A stretch of DNA of 64,000 nt from Polynucleobacter kasalickyi. GTDB taxonomy: Bacteria; Pseudomonadota; Gammaproteobacteria; Burkholderiales; Burkholderiaceae. This document shows positions 38,051 to 47,850 of this stretch, piece by piece; within the stretch, counting starts at the first letter, position 1, and the number at the start of each line of letters is the position of its first letter. The stretch covers positions 89,051 to 153,050 of the forward strand of contig NZ_FWXJ01000007.1 in assembly GCF_900176405.1 (NCBI RefSeq). The letters run 5' to 3'. Below the pieces are notes generated by a model that was not told the DNA's origin, did not search any database, and worked only from the letters and a program-made list of their open reading frames with translations. The translations under genes and the position numbers were made by a program.

Positions 38051-39037
38051 TTACTCCACCTTAATTTTTGCTAACTTTGCGCTGCGGGTCCACTTATCGG
38101 TTTCAGATTTGATAAATACTTTAAATTGTTCCGGCGTCCCCGGTCTTGCTTCAAAGCCTTGTTGTTCAAGGAGTGCTTTAGTAGAGGGTAAATTCAAAAA
38201 CTTATTCAACTCCAGGTTTAGTTTTTGAATGATTACTGGGGGTGTTCCTGTAGGAACTAATAAACCACTCCAATCAAATACCTCAAAATCATTTAAACCC
38301 ATTGAGTCCAAGGTCTTAACACCCGGATATTGAGGAATCGGTTTTTTTGAAGTCACTCCTAAAGCAATTAATTTTCCTGCTTTCACAAATGGCAAGGAAG
38401 GAGATACCCCAGAAAAACTAAAATCAATTTCACCAGCAACCAAAGCCGTAGTTGCTGGACCAGCCCCCTTATAAGGAATATGCGTCGTTTTCATATTGGC
38501 TGTTAAATTAAAAAGTTCACTTGCCATATGGGCAGCACTGCCACTGCCGGCTGTACCAAAAGTTACCTTCTCTGGATCAGCTTTAGCTTTTCGTATGAGC
38601 TCATCCATTGACTTAATGCCCGTCTTAGGAGCTGTGACTAAAACCAAAGGCGTAACGACTGATAAACCAACCGGTTCAAAATCCTTAAAAGTATCATAGG
38701 GCAACTTTTCATAGATTGCAGGATTAATCGTTAAAGCACCAATATGACCAACTAAAACGGTGTAGCCATCTGGCAAAGACTTCGCCACAAAATCAGTCCC
38801 AATACCACCTCCAGCACCAGCCTTATTTTCTACGACCACACTTTGTCCTAATTGTTCAGTGAGACCAGTGGCAATAATTCGAGCGGCAATGTCAGTGTTG
38901 CCACCGGGAGCAAATGGCACGATAAATTTTATTGGCTTGTTCGGGTAGTTAGGTAAATCCGCCCCAATACCAAGACTACTCGTTGCCAAAAAAATAATGG
39001 CAAAAAACTTTTTGGATGCGGTTTTTAAAATAGGCAT
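38051..39037 (-). CDS. Bug/TctC-family periplasmic substrate-binding protein
   Basis: The 328-residue receptor has a leader ending near SSLGIGA, then YPNKPIKFIVPFAPGGNTD, LPDGYTVLVG and IPYKGAGPA. It is the promoter-proximal gene of the Bug-LeuC-LeuD-RraA operon, with only three bases before LeuC, so the receptor most likely binds the hydratase substrate or a precursor. It diverges from the FAD oxidoreductase gene across 154 bases that must contain both promoters. Confidence 0.93.
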   Translation of the reverse strand: MPILKTASKKFFAIIFLATSSLGIGADLPNYPNKPIKFIVPFAPGGNTDIAARIIATGLTEQLGQSVVVENKAGAGGGIGTDFVAKSLPDGYTVLVGHIGALTINPAIYEKLPYDTFKDFEPVGLSVVTPLVLVTAPKTGIKSMDELIRKAKADPEKVTFGTAGSGSAAHMASELFNLTANMKTTHIPYKGAGPATTALVAGEIDFSFSGVSPSLPFVKAGKLIALGVTSKKPIPQYPGVKTLDSMGLNDFEVFDWSGLLVPTGTPPVIIQKLNLELNKFLNLPSTKALLEQQGFEARPGTPEQFKVFIKSETDKWTRSAKLAKIKVE

Positions 39038-39191
39038 GAATGTGTCTCCGAAGGATATTTATATTTATTTCTAAATTTTACTCCCGTTTTTCAGTTCATT
39101 TTTCTAATTGGGAATCTAAAAAATTCTAACTCAGGAAACGGCGTTCATTTTTAACCAGGAGTGCTAAACGACATTCAAATTTTGTTTCATA

Positions 39192-40214
39192 ATGGTAGTT
39201 CTTTCATTTAATTTAGCCCCCATGACTTTAAAAAAAATAGCGATTGTTGGCACTGGAATTGCCGGACTATCCTGCGCAAAACAATTAATCAAGGCCGGTC
39301 ATGAAGTCACTCTCTTTGAGAAAAGTAAAGGGGTTGGCGGGCGCATGAGTAACAGAAAATATGAACAGTGGCAGGCAGATCATGGGGCTCAATACTTCAC
39401 GATCAGTCACCCTAAGTTTGTCAATGAGGTTAGCCAATGGCTAGAGCACGGTGTCGCACAAACTTGGCATGGCAAGATTGTTAATTATTGCAATGGCAAC
39501 ATATCAGAAATTAATCGAGATAGAAATCGCTATGTTGGTACTCCAACCATGACTGCACCTGCCAAGTTTTTGGCAAATAATCTTACCATTCAAACATCCC
39601 AAACTATTATTGGGATAAAGAAGGTAAATCAACATTGGCAACTAGTTTCTGAGGAAGATGGTCTTTGCCCTGGAGTCTTTGATTTTTTAATTCTAGCAAT
39701 TCCGCCAATTCAAGCTCAGAAAATTATGGGTAAAGAATCAGCGTCTTTAACTGCATTTTGTCAGCAAGCTAAAATGTTGCCTTGCTGGACCTTAATTGCT
39801 TATTTCAAGGAAGCACTAACACTCCCCTTTGATGCTGCATTCGTTCAAGACAGCATCTTCTCTTGGATTGCCCGAGACAATTCAAAACCAGGTCGGCCAA
39901 CTACCAATGCTTGGGTAGCTCAGGCGAACCCTGATTGGTCACTTCAAAATATTGAGTTACCGAAAATAGATGCTGAAAAGACGCTGATCGATACGTTTGA
40001 ACAGCTATGTGGCACAAAAAGTGCTTTTAATCAGGTCCATCTTTGGCGTTACGCCAAGTTAGAGACGCCGATAACTCAGAATTTCGCAATTGATTCCAAC
40101 GCACAACTTGGTATCTGTGGTGATTGGTTAAGGGCATCTAAAGTAGAAGATGCCTGGCTGAGTGGTTATTTTCTTGGCCTAGAACTAAGCGGTCAAAAGC
40201 CTGCGAGTGCTTAA
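39192..40214 (+). CDS. Renalase-like NAD(P)/FAD-dependent oxidoreductase
   Basis: The 340-residue flavoprotein has an N-terminal Rossmann FAD site, IAIVGTGIAGLSCAKQL, followed by GVGGRMSNR, the Arg-Met pattern of renalase/monoamine-oxidase-like proteins. A C-terminal GDW motif (about 315) contacts FAD. Bacterial renalases oxidise isomeric dihydronicotinamides formed by faulty reduction of NAD(P). Whether this has that activity cannot be read. The first ATG at 39192 and a second at 39222 are both possible; neither has a clear ribosome site. It is a single gene. Confidence 0.85.
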   Translation: MVVLSFNLAPMTLKKIAIVGTGIAGLSCAKQLIKAGHEVTLFEKSKGVGGRMSNRKYEQWQADHGAQYFTISHPKFVNEVSQWLEHGVAQTWHGKIVNYCNGNISEINRDRNRYVGTPTMTAPAKFLANNLTIQTSQTIIGIKKVNQHWQLVSEEDGLCPGVFDFLILAIPPIQAQKIMGKESASLTAFCQQAKMLPCWTLIAYFKEALTLPFDAAFVQDSIFSWIARDNSKPGRPTTNAWVAQANPDWSLQNIELPKIDAEKTLIDTFEQLCGTKSAFNQVHLWRYAKLETPITQNFAIDSNAQLGICGDWLRASKVEDAWLSGYFLGLELSGQKPASA

Positions 40215-40262
40215 ATCGCTTTTGATGAAAGGTGGTGGCAAAATGAGGGTGCGTTACACCAA

Positions 40263-41897
40263 CTAATATCCTGCCACTAAGCCATCTCTTCTCGAATCGC
40301 TCGCAGCTATATACCCATCATCTTGATCTTCACTCAGACGGCCAATAAACTGCCCGGAACCGAAATCCATATACGGGTCATCAATGCTCTTAATTTGGTG
40401 CCCCATACTGCTAAGCTCATTCGCCACGGTAGGATTAAAGCTCGATTCAATATCTAGAGTGAAATCACGATTGACTTTCCAACGCGGCGCATCACAAGCT
40501 GCTTGTGGCTGTTGTTGATAATCCAACATACGAATCACTGTTTGTAAATGACCTTGCGGTTGCATATCGCCACCCATCACACCAAAACTCATCTCTGGAA
40601 CCGTAACGCCATTTACCTGTTTAGTAATAAATGCCGGAATGATCGTGTGGAAAGGTCGTTTTCCACCTTCAACTACATTTTCAGATTTGGGGTCCATTGA
40701 AAAACCAAAACCACGATTTTGTAGACTGATGCCATATTCTGGCACGACTACACCAGAACCAAAGCCCATATAGTTACTTTGAATAAACGAAACCATCATG
40801 CCTGATTCATCAGCACTTGTTAAATACACAGTACCACCCGTCGAAGGTAAACCGGCAATAGGAGATTGGGCCTTTTTCAAATCAATTAACTTCGCACGTG
40901 ATTTTAAATAATCTGGATCAAGCATCTCCGATGGCTTGACTCGCATACTTTTTGGATCCGCAACATAAGCATACACATCGGCAAAGGCAAGTTTCATGGC
41001 CTCAATTTGAATATGTTGACTCAAGGTACTGTCTACAGGAAATTCTGACATATCGAAATTGCCAACAATCCCTAAAGCAATTAAAGCACCAATGCCTTGA
41101 CCATTGGGTGGAATTTCATGAACGTCATAACCTCGGTAATTTTTAGAGATTAACTCTACCCAATCCGGTTGGTATTTTGCTAAATCTTGGCTCGTCATAC
41201 TACCCCCGTGATTCAGGGAGTGGTCTGCTATCGCTTGAGCAATTTCACCTTCATAAAAATCTCTTAAGCCCGCCTTGCATAAACGACGAAAAGTTTTAGC
41301 CATTTGTGGTGCTTTAAACATCTCCCCTACCTGGGGCGCTCTGCCATAGGGCATGAAAAACTCTTTAAAACCAGGTCCTGACTGCAGTTCAGGGATTGCT
41401 GCCGCCCACTTATGCGCGACGATAGGCGCGACAGCATGCCCCCGCTCTGCAATTTCAATGGCAGGTCCAAGAATTGTTTCAAAAGGTAATTTGCCAAATT
41501 TCTCATGCAACGTGATCCAACCGGCGATAGCACCGGGAACCGTCACACTATCCCACCCTCTTTTCGGGCGATTCGCAAATCCCTTCGCATCAGAACCATA
41601 CTTCCCTTGAAAATAATCAATATTCCAACTTTCAGGGGAAACGCCTGAAGCATTTAAACCATGGAGCTGTTGACCATCCCAAATGATGGCAAACATATCA
41701 CTACCCAAACCATTCGATACTGGCTCGACAACCATTAACATGGCTGCCATTGCAATGGCAGCATCAACCGCATTACCACCCAGTCTCATCATCTGCAATC
41801 CTGCTTGAGAAGCTAAGGGATGAGATGTAGTCGCAACATTTCTAGCAAATACTGGAATACGAGTTGAGGGGTAATTAGCGTTCCATTGAAAATTCAT
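40263..41897 (-). CDS. Gamma-glutamyltransferase-family Ntn hydrolase, no signal peptide
   Basis: The 544-residue protein is an Ntn-hydrolase precursor with a large subunit beginning NAVDAAIAMAAML (42-54) and the processing/nucleophile site in STGGTVYLT (about 352-360; Thr356 probable). The C-terminal subunit includes PFHTIIP and GGDMQPQGH. No leader is present, whereas classical GGT is periplasmic. It follows a Bug gene by 18 bases. GGT-like paralogues act on gamma-glutamyl compounds, cephalosporin-type amides or related acyl amides; this one is likely a cytosolic amidase on an imported compound. Confidence 0.85.
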   Translation of the reverse strand: MNFQWNANYPSTRIPVFARNVATTSHPLASQAGLQMMRLGGNAVDAAIAMAAMLMVVEPVSNGLGSDMFAIIWDGQQLHGLNASGVSPESWNIDYFQGKYGSDAKGFANRPKRGWDSVTVPGAIAGWITLHEKFGKLPFETILGPAIEIAERGHAVAPIVAHKWAAAIPELQSGPGFKEFFMPYGRAPQVGEMFKAPQMAKTFRRLCKAGLRDFYEGEIAQAIADHSLNHGGSMTSQDLAKYQPDWVELISKNYRGYDVHEIPPNGQGIGALIALGIVGNFDMSEFPVDSTLSQHIQIEAMKLAFADVYAYVADPKSMRVKPSEMLDPDYLKSRAKLIDLKKAQSPIAGLPSTGGTVYLTSADESGMMVSFIQSNYMGFGSGVVVPEYGISLQNRGFGFSMDPKSENVVEGGKRPFHTIIPAFITKQVNGVTVPEMSFGVMGGDMQPQGHLQTVIRMLDYQQQPQAACDAPRWKVNRDFTLDIESSFNPTVANELSSMGHQIKSIDDPYMDFGSGQFIGRLSEDQDDGYIAASDSRRDGLVAGY

Positions 41898-41915
41898 CTA
41901 GTGCTTTCTGATTAT

Positions 41916-42908
41916 TTAATCGGCATCAATACGTTGTTCTTTGATGATTTTAGCCCACTTAGCCCGATCAGAAAGCATTTGGTCTTTAAATTGCATTGCA
42001 GAACCGCCACCCACTTCGGCTCCATTACTCACTAATTGTTTAATCACTTCAGGATCTTTCAGTGTTTTGTTGAGTGCCGTATTTAACTTTTCTAAAATTT
42101 GTGGGGGAAGATTTTTAGGACCGTAAAAACCCCAAATATTTTCAGAAACGAAATTACCCAAATTGTAAGAACCACCAATTTCCATGAGGGTTGGTACATT
42201 AGGTAATAATGCTGTTCTTTTACGACTTGTCACTGCCAAAACAGTTAATTTACCATCTTGAATACTTGGTAAGGCTGAGACTAATGCATCAAACAAAACT
42301 TGTACCTTGCCTGAAATAAGGTCTGGCATCGACAAACTAGAACCCTTGTAAGGAATATGCAGCATATGGGTGCCAGTATCAGAATTAAACATCTCACCTG
42401 TTAAATGCATAATGGTGCCAGTACCAGCAGATGAATAATTCAATCCATCAGGATGTGCTTTTGCATAAGCCATAAACTCAGGTAAATTTTTAACGCCAAT
42501 TTGTTTTGTCACTAAAAATACGTGGGGAGAAGTTGCCGCATGAATAATCGGTGTAAAGTCAGCATCATAATCAAATGGGACCTTTTTCGCTAAGGCAGCC
42601 CCAATAGCGTGGGTACTGGAAGAAGTAATTAACAGCGTATAACCATCAGACTTGGCCTTGGCAACAACATCACAACCAATACTTCCACCTGCGCCTGGGC
42701 GATTATCAACAATGACACTTTGACCTAACTGTGCAGACAGCGACTTCGAAATAATACGAGCCACAATATCTGTTGAGCCACCGGCTGGGAACGGCGTGAT
42801 CAAAGTAATCGAACGGCTAGGATAATCCGAACTTTGCGCAAAAGCGCTCTGAGCAAAAAGTGTCTGTAAAACAATTCCGAAAGCAACGATTAATTGATTG
42901 GTTTTCAT
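41916..42908 (-). CDS. Bug/TctC-family periplasmic substrate-binding protein
   Basis: The 330-residue receptor starts at ATG 42908, six bases after AAGGAG. The longer TTG frame at 42923 would overlap that site, so I reject it. The leader ends near QSAFAQ, then YPSRSITLITPFPAGGSTD, KSDGYTLL and IPYKGSSLS follow. It is the first gene before the GGT-family enzyme. A perfect 8-base inverted repeat stands just upstream and may be its operator. Confidence 0.93.
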   Translation of the reverse strand: MKTNQLIVAFGIVLQTLFAQSAFAQSSDYPSRSITLITPFPAGGSTDIVARIISKSLSAQLGQSVIVDNRPGAGGSIGCDVVAKAKSDGYTLLITSSSTHAIGAALAKKVPFDYDADFTPIIHAATSPHVFLVTKQIGVKNLPEFMAYAKAHPDGLNYSSAGTGTIMHLTGEMFNSDTGTHMLHIPYKGSSLSMPDLISGKVQVLFDALVSALPSIQDGKLTVLAVTSRKRTALLPNVPTLMEIGGSYNLGNFVSENIWGFYGPKNLPPQILEKLNTALNKTLKDPEVIKQLVSNGAEVGGGSAMQFKDQMLSDRAKWAKIIKEQRIDAD

Positions 42909-42914
42909 GCAATG

Positions 42915-42920
42915 CTCCTT
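42915..42920 (-). promoter_or_regulatory. Shine-Dalgarno site fixing the Bug start
   Basis: AAGGAG on the minus strand lies six bases before ATG 42908. The alternative TTG at 42923 would place the ribosome site inside the coding region. Confidence 0.7.
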
Positions 42921-42928
42921 CAAAATGA

Positions 42929-42951
42929 CTCTAGAAAAGGTGATTCTAGAG
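42929..42951. promoter_or_regulatory. Inverted repeat upstream of the Bug-GGT pair
   Basis: CTCTAGAA and its exact complement TTCTAGAG are separated by seven bases. The repeat ends about 20 bases before the Bug start codon, a position suited to a repressor or an mRNA hairpin. No regulator gene is adjacent, so its protein partner is unknown. Confidence 0.4.
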
Positions 42952-43055
42952 GTCTATCCTATCAGACCATTTGCATTTGCACCATTGTGAAACATGAAGC
43001 ATCGAGTCAGTGAAATTTGGTGCGCCAAATTGAATAACTGAGCTGGGATTGTTTA

Positions 43056-44948
43056 CTAAGGGGGAAGAATTAAAGAGCCTTGGAAGTCTTTAAAAACTTG
43101 AATCGACCCTGAAGTTGTCAAATAACCACGCTCACGATATAGCAACATCCCATCTTGGGACTGAATTTGGCACTCATTTGCTGAACAAACTACTGGAAAA
43201 GTATCAAAAGTTTTAATTTGCATTTGCGATAAAAGTTGTTTTAATTCAGCTCTCCATTCAAAAAAATGCTGAGGAATCTCACTCACAGCTTGAGAGCATT
43301 TACTTCTCAACACGGGTCTAAATGGCGGCATGCCCACACACTCGATGGGGTCAAAATTAATTTCAGGTGGCGGATATATAAATATGACCTGCTTTCCGTA
43401 GTTTTTCATTTCAGAAATGGTACTTCGCAGATCTCTCAAAAAACTAGTCCGGTCGGAAACATGCGGGGCTCTCATCGACAAGATCATCGTTTTCACCTTT
43501 TGATCATGAATCAGTCCAGTGATTAATCGATGCATTTGCTCCGAGGTATCATTTTGTAGAACTTGACTATCTATATTTTTTAGCAAGGGCTTTTGTCCAG
43601 GCCAGCCCAGCATGACAATTTTCTTTCCTTCTAATTTATAAACACTTGCCAAGCCTTCATAACTATTGTGGGCGATGCTATCGCCGATTAAAGCAATCTC
43701 AACTGGAGAGCTCTCATCTGAAGATCGACAAAATTTAGGAGTGTATTGATCAAAATTTTTCAAACACGCTTTATCAACCTGAGGTGGACGCCCCCCAAAG
43801 GCATCTTTAATATGTTTTTCTCTGAAACTCAAACCATCTCTCGAGTAAACGCTCCAACCTTGACTGGCAATAAAAACCAACAACAGCACAAGAATAATGG
43901 TCACTTTCTTCGTGCCATATCGAACATGACGCTCAATGAATCGATAGGTTAAATACGCTAAAAGAACTGCTAGACCAATCAGCTCCAATTTATAAGAGGC
44001 ACTAAGTCTACCATTCGTAATAATTTGTCCAAATGATATCAAGGGCCAATGCCACAAATACAAGGGATAACTAATGATCCCAACCCAAACCATCATAGGA
44101 TTAGCTAGGGTGTGTTTAATAATCGCTGAGTCTTGACTGAATAAAATGAAACTTAAGGTACCAAGAGTCGTCAAAATCCCTAGTAAAACAGAATGCGTCT
44201 GATGGGTGTTCGCTAATAAAATGACTAAGGTAAATAAAACTACTCCCAGGCCAATCACATAATCGGCATACTCTAACTTCCACTTTGTCAGGATTGATTG
44301 ATATTGAAAGCTTAATAAGGCACAAATAGAGCCAACTTGAAATTCCCAAAAGCGATTAAACGAAAGGTAAAAAGCACCATTAATATCTTTTGATAAGAAA
44401 AAAATATTAAAACCAATAGAAATCAAAAGAACTATAAAAGCAAGCCTTAATAGATTGAACTGGTATTTAAAAGCAGCCCAAAGTAAGACTGGCCAAAACA
44501 CATAAAATTGAATTTCTACTGAAAGTGACCACAAGTGCAACAAAGGCTTAGTCATCGCCTGCGTGTCAAAATAACCACTCTCTTGCCACAAGACAAAATT
44601 TAGAAAAAATCCAAGCGCAGCAAAAATATGTTTGCCTAAAACCGCAAATTCTTTGGCATAAAACGCAAACCAACTAAATGCGAAACAAGCGAGGATGACG
44701 ATAATGAGTGCTGGAAACAGTCGCTTAATACGTCTGCTATAAAACAACGATAAGTTGAATTTCCCTTGAGTAAGGTCATTGGTGATCAATGAGGTAATTA
44801 AAAAGCCTGAAATAACAAAAAAAATATCGACGCCTAGAAACCCCCAAGGAAATACCTCAGGAAAAGCATGATAAGCAATCACATTGATGACTGCTAATGC
44901 TCTTAACCCATCGATCTCAGGACGATACCAATAAGAAGTATTTGTCAT
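43056..44948 (-). CDS. OafA/YrhL-type acyltransferase with SGNH domain
   Basis: The 630-residue protein begins YWYRPEIDGLRALAVINVIAYHAF, the acyltransferase-3 opening with catalytic-region His, and has about ten membrane helices over residues 10-355. A periplasmic SGNH-type domain follows (about 400-620) with IALIGDSIAHNS carrying the Ser. Such proteins O-acetylate lipopolysaccharide, capsule or peptidoglycan sugars. It is a single gene far from any polysaccharide cluster, so the target glycan is unknown. Length is normal for the two-domain subgroup. Confidence 0.9.
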   Translation of the reverse strand: MTNTSYWYRPEIDGLRALAVINVIAYHAFPEVFPWGFLGVDIFFVISGFLITSLITNDLTQGKFNLSLFYSRRIKRLFPALIIVILACFAFSWFAFYAKEFAVLGKHIFAALGFFLNFVLWQESGYFDTQAMTKPLLHLWSLSVEIQFYVFWPVLLWAAFKYQFNLLRLAFIVLLISIGFNIFFLSKDINGAFYLSFNRFWEFQVGSICALLSFQYQSILTKWKLEYADYVIGLGVVLFTLVILLANTHQTHSVLLGILTTLGTLSFILFSQDSAIIKHTLANPMMVWVGIISYPLYLWHWPLISFGQIITNGRLSASYKLELIGLAVLLAYLTYRFIERHVRYGTKKVTIILVLLLVFIASQGWSVYSRDGLSFREKHIKDAFGGRPPQVDKACLKNFDQYTPKFCRSSDESSPVEIALIGDSIAHNSYEGLASVYKLEGKKIVMLGWPGQKPLLKNIDSQVLQNDTSEQMHRLITGLIHDQKVKTMILSMRAPHVSDRTSFLRDLRSTISEMKNYGKQVIFIYPPPEINFDPIECVGMPPFRPVLRSKCSQAVSEIPQHFFEWRAELKQLLSQMQIKTFDTFPVVCSANECQIQSQDGMLLYRERGYLTTSGSIQVFKDFQGSLILPP

Positions 44949-45141
44949 TTATAAATTTTATTCGCTGAAAAGCCAATACTACCCCAAATAAATAAGGACT
45001 GATTTTACAGAAAGACTGTAATTTGCTAATTAAACGTAGAATAATAAGTCTAGTTGCTTATTGAACCACAAGTTTTTACCCTCTAGATTCCTACTTGCAC
45101 CAAATCGTTTTAAAGATTAGAAAACAATTTTGGAGAACATC

Positions 45142-46050
45142 ATGCTTAAAGCTCTTCCCGAAAATATTGAGGTCAACGACCTGATACAGCGACTAGACCG
45201 GGGACCAGCAGAACATAAGGGAAATGCTGGCAAAGCCCTCCTGGTTGGTGGAGATACTGGTATGGCTGGTGCCCTATTGCTTGCAGGACAGTCCTGTCTC
45301 TATCTAGGTGCTGGTTGGACGATGTTGCAAATGCTGGATCATCACTCTGCACATGCTAATTCAAATCACCCAGAGTTGATGATTAGCCAAGCTTCGATCA
45401 AGAGTGCCACGAAGTTGCAGGATTTGAAAGCAGATGTGCTTGGTATTGGTCCAGGTCTTGGACAGTCTGAATTAGCGCAAACCTACTTGACATCAATCCT
45501 AACTTTACCTAATGCGCCGGTAGTGATTGACGCTGATGCAATCAATTTGATAGCCAGTTCAGAAAATAATCTGTTATTGTTAAAAATCAGAAATCAACGT
45601 TTCCCTCATCGAACTATTTTGACACCTCATCCAGGTGAAGCTGCAAAACTTCTCAAGACTGATGTCGCCACCATTCAAAAAAATCGCCTGCAGGCCATCA
45701 ATCGACTCGTTGAGCTCACTCAGTCCATTGTGGTTCTAAAAGGTCAACATACCCTAATTGCTAGCCCTGATCATTCCCCATTCGTATGCCAAGCAGGCAA
45801 CCCAGGTATGGCCACGGGTGGAATGGGTGATATTTTGACGGGTTGTATCGTAGCAATTGCGGCTCAGGGCATTCATCATCATCTAGATTTATGGGAGTCC
45901 AGTTGTATCGCAGTGCATCTTCACGCCTTAGCGGCTGACCAATTAGTAAAAAAAGGAGTCGGACCAATTGGCCTAACTCCTTCTGAGACGATGATTGAAA
46001 TGAGATCAATCATTAATCAGCAATTAAAGCAACTTAATGCTTCTCACTGA
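45142..46050 (+). CDS. nnrD: ADP/ATP-dependent NAD(P)H-hydrate dehydratase
   Basis: The protein (302 residues from ATG 45142, with GGAGAA upstream; a TTG at 45130 is less likely) is a YjeF C-terminal (CARKD) enzyme. GNAGKALLVGGDTGMAG binds nucleotide, GIGPGLG and ILTPHPGEAAKLL line the site, and GNPGMATGGMGDILTG is the signature. It converts damaged S-NAD(P)HX back to NAD(P)H. The epimerase half (NnrE) is not fused here. It is a single gene. Confidence 0.92.
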   Translation: MLKALPENIEVNDLIQRLDRGPAEHKGNAGKALLVGGDTGMAGALLLAGQSCLYLGAGWTMLQMLDHHSAHANSNHPELMISQASIKSATKLQDLKADVLGIGPGLGQSELAQTYLTSILTLPNAPVVIDADAINLIASSENNLLLLKIRNQRFPHRTILTPHPGEAAKLLKTDVATIQKNRLQAINRLVELTQSIVVLKGQHTLIASPDHSPFVCQAGNPGMATGGMGDILTGCIVAIAAQGIHHHLDLWESSCIAVHLHALAADQLVKKGVGPIGLTPSETMIEMRSIINQQLKQLNASH

Positions 46051-46079
46051 TTTCTATCAGATCTCACTTTAAAGAGAAC

Positions 46080-47825
46080 TTACTTCTTTTTGGGAATCAC
46101 GGGTAACAGCAAATACGCTTGATGTTTTGGCCCCATATGTAAAGTTACATCCGTATTAAAGACTGCTGGTGGACGATCCGTTTCATCATCATGTAAGAAC
46201 GGCCCACAACCACGTAACGGATTTTTGGTGTTGGATAAGAAGCCTGCTTCACCATCATATTCGTAGTCTTTACCACGAATCGTCAAGGCGATGCTGTACC
46301 CTTTAGGAACAACGATACAAGTTGGCCAAATCTCGACATCTAATTGATAGACCTCACCGGGAACGAGGGGCTGTTTTTCATCATGCTGATGCCACGGACG
46401 ATATGGCAAGCTCTTTTTCTTATCCAATTTACGATGTGAAGCACGCAACCAACCTTGTGCAATCGGGGTATGAGGATCCATCGCGCCTTGAAAGGTGACT
46501 TCTTTATTGTCAGGATCAAAGACTCTGACAACGGCAAAAATATCGGCATCATTCGTTTTGGACGAAACAAATATCTTCAGTGCAATTGGACCTGTAATCT
46601 CAACATCTTGTTTTTGTGGAGGAAATGCAAACGTGACCCCATCACCCGTGGTGTCGTAAGTAACTGATTGTTGTTCTTTCACTGGATCTTGCAAAAAGCT
46701 CATCGATGCAGTATCTAAATGCAATTTGGTCCAAACAGTACGCGCTAATGGCCATTCATTTTCATGACGCTTTACAAATTTCTCTCCTGGACTTCTCACT
46801 TGAAGAGTGATAGGAGGCGTTTTGTTCCAACCATTCTTTTTACCTTTTAAAAAGTAATCAAAGAATTTCTTCTGTAACAAACGTCCATAATCTGTGTAAA
46901 AAGGTGCCCAATGAGAATCGCCGTGTACTTCCATCCATTTGTTTTTGGATGCACTACGTACAAATCCTTCCATATTGCCGCGACCATGTAATCCTTGACC
47001 ACCCCAGTTTGCCGCAGAGAGTAAAGGTACAGTTACCTTTGACAAGTCGGCAGTTCTCTCCGCATACCAATCACAATTCATTTCTTGATCAAGTACGCGT
47101 TGCCAAATATTTTCAACATTTTTAGCTAGCTCTTCTTTTGACAATGTTACTGGGCCACAAACTGTTTCACCAGTGACACGACTGCGCTTACCATTGTCTC
47201 CAACTCCATGCTGAACCGTTTTCACTTGGATTTCCATCCAGTTTTTTCTGAAAGTACATGCAATACCCCCATGACGATGCGATTCGCGATAGGCATCATT
47301 CCATCCCTCCCAAACGCAAATCGCTTTTAAATGCTTTGGCTTGGATGCTGCTGCACGCCATTGATTACTGGCGAAATAAGAAATACCATTCATCCCAATA
47401 TTAGAATTGGACCATGCTTGCTTAGCCGCCCATTCAATGCATAAATGAATATCTTTGGTTTCACGAGCATTGTTATGATCCATAAAGCCTGGTGATCGAC
47501 CAGCACCCCTCGAATCAATTCGAATACATGCATACCCATCTGGCACCCACTTCTCTGGATCGACTACTTCCCAGCTTTGATATAAATTAGAAGACCCTGC
47601 TAGCACGTCAGGATTATTTTTCTCCATCGATTCCCAAGCGGTTTTGTAACCCTCTTGGAAAGCCAACCCTTTACCATAGGGGCCATAAGTCAAAATTGCT
47701 GGATATTTACCCTTTTTTTTCGGTCTAAAAATATCAGCTCTAAGAACTAAGCCATCATCCATCTGAATTGGAACATCCCACTCAACAATCATTCCATCAC
47801 GTACTTCAGACTTATATGCATCCAT
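46080..47825 (-). CDS. CocE/NonD-family acyl hydrolase
   Basis: The protein (about 581 residues from ATG 47825, better placed after GGAG than ATG 47837) has the X-Pro dipeptidyl-peptidase/CocE alpha-beta hydrolase core. IRIDSRGAGRSPG is the oxyanion region, GMNGISYFASNQW the nucleophile elbow, and HGDSHWAPFY carries a candidate His. A C-terminal jelly-roll domain starts near residue 370. Known family members hydrolyse esters such as cocaine or acylate beta-lactams. It has no leader, so it is cytosolic. The small ORF just upstream may be cotranscribed. Confidence 0.88.
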   Translation of the reverse strand: MDAYKSEVRDGMIVEWDVPIQMDDGLVLRADIFRPKKKGKYPAILTYGPYGKGLAFQEGYKTAWESMEKNNPDVLAGSSNLYQSWEVVDPEKWVPDGYACIRIDSRGAGRSPGFMDHNNARETKDIHLCIEWAAKQAWSNSNIGMNGISYFASNQWRAAASKPKHLKAICVWEGWNDAYRESHRHGGIACTFRKNWMEIQVKTVQHGVGDNGKRSRVTGETVCGPVTLSKEELAKNVENIWQRVLDQEMNCDWYAERTADLSKVTVPLLSAANWGGQGLHGRGNMEGFVRSASKNKWMEVHGDSHWAPFYTDYGRLLQKKFFDYFLKGKKNGWNKTPPITLQVRSPGEKFVKRHENEWPLARTVWTKLHLDTASMSFLQDPVKEQQSVTYDTTGDGVTFAFPPQKQDVEITGPIALKIFVSSKTNDADIFAVVRVFDPDNKEVTFQGAMDPHTPIAQGWLRASHRKLDKKKSLPYRPWHQHDEKQPLVPGEVYQLDVEIWPTCIVVPKGYSIALTIRGKDYEYDGEAGFLSNTKNPLRGCGPFLHDDETDRPPAVFNTDVTLHMGPKHQAYLLLPVIPKKK

Positions 47826-47850
47826 GTATTTCTCCATTTTATTAATATTT

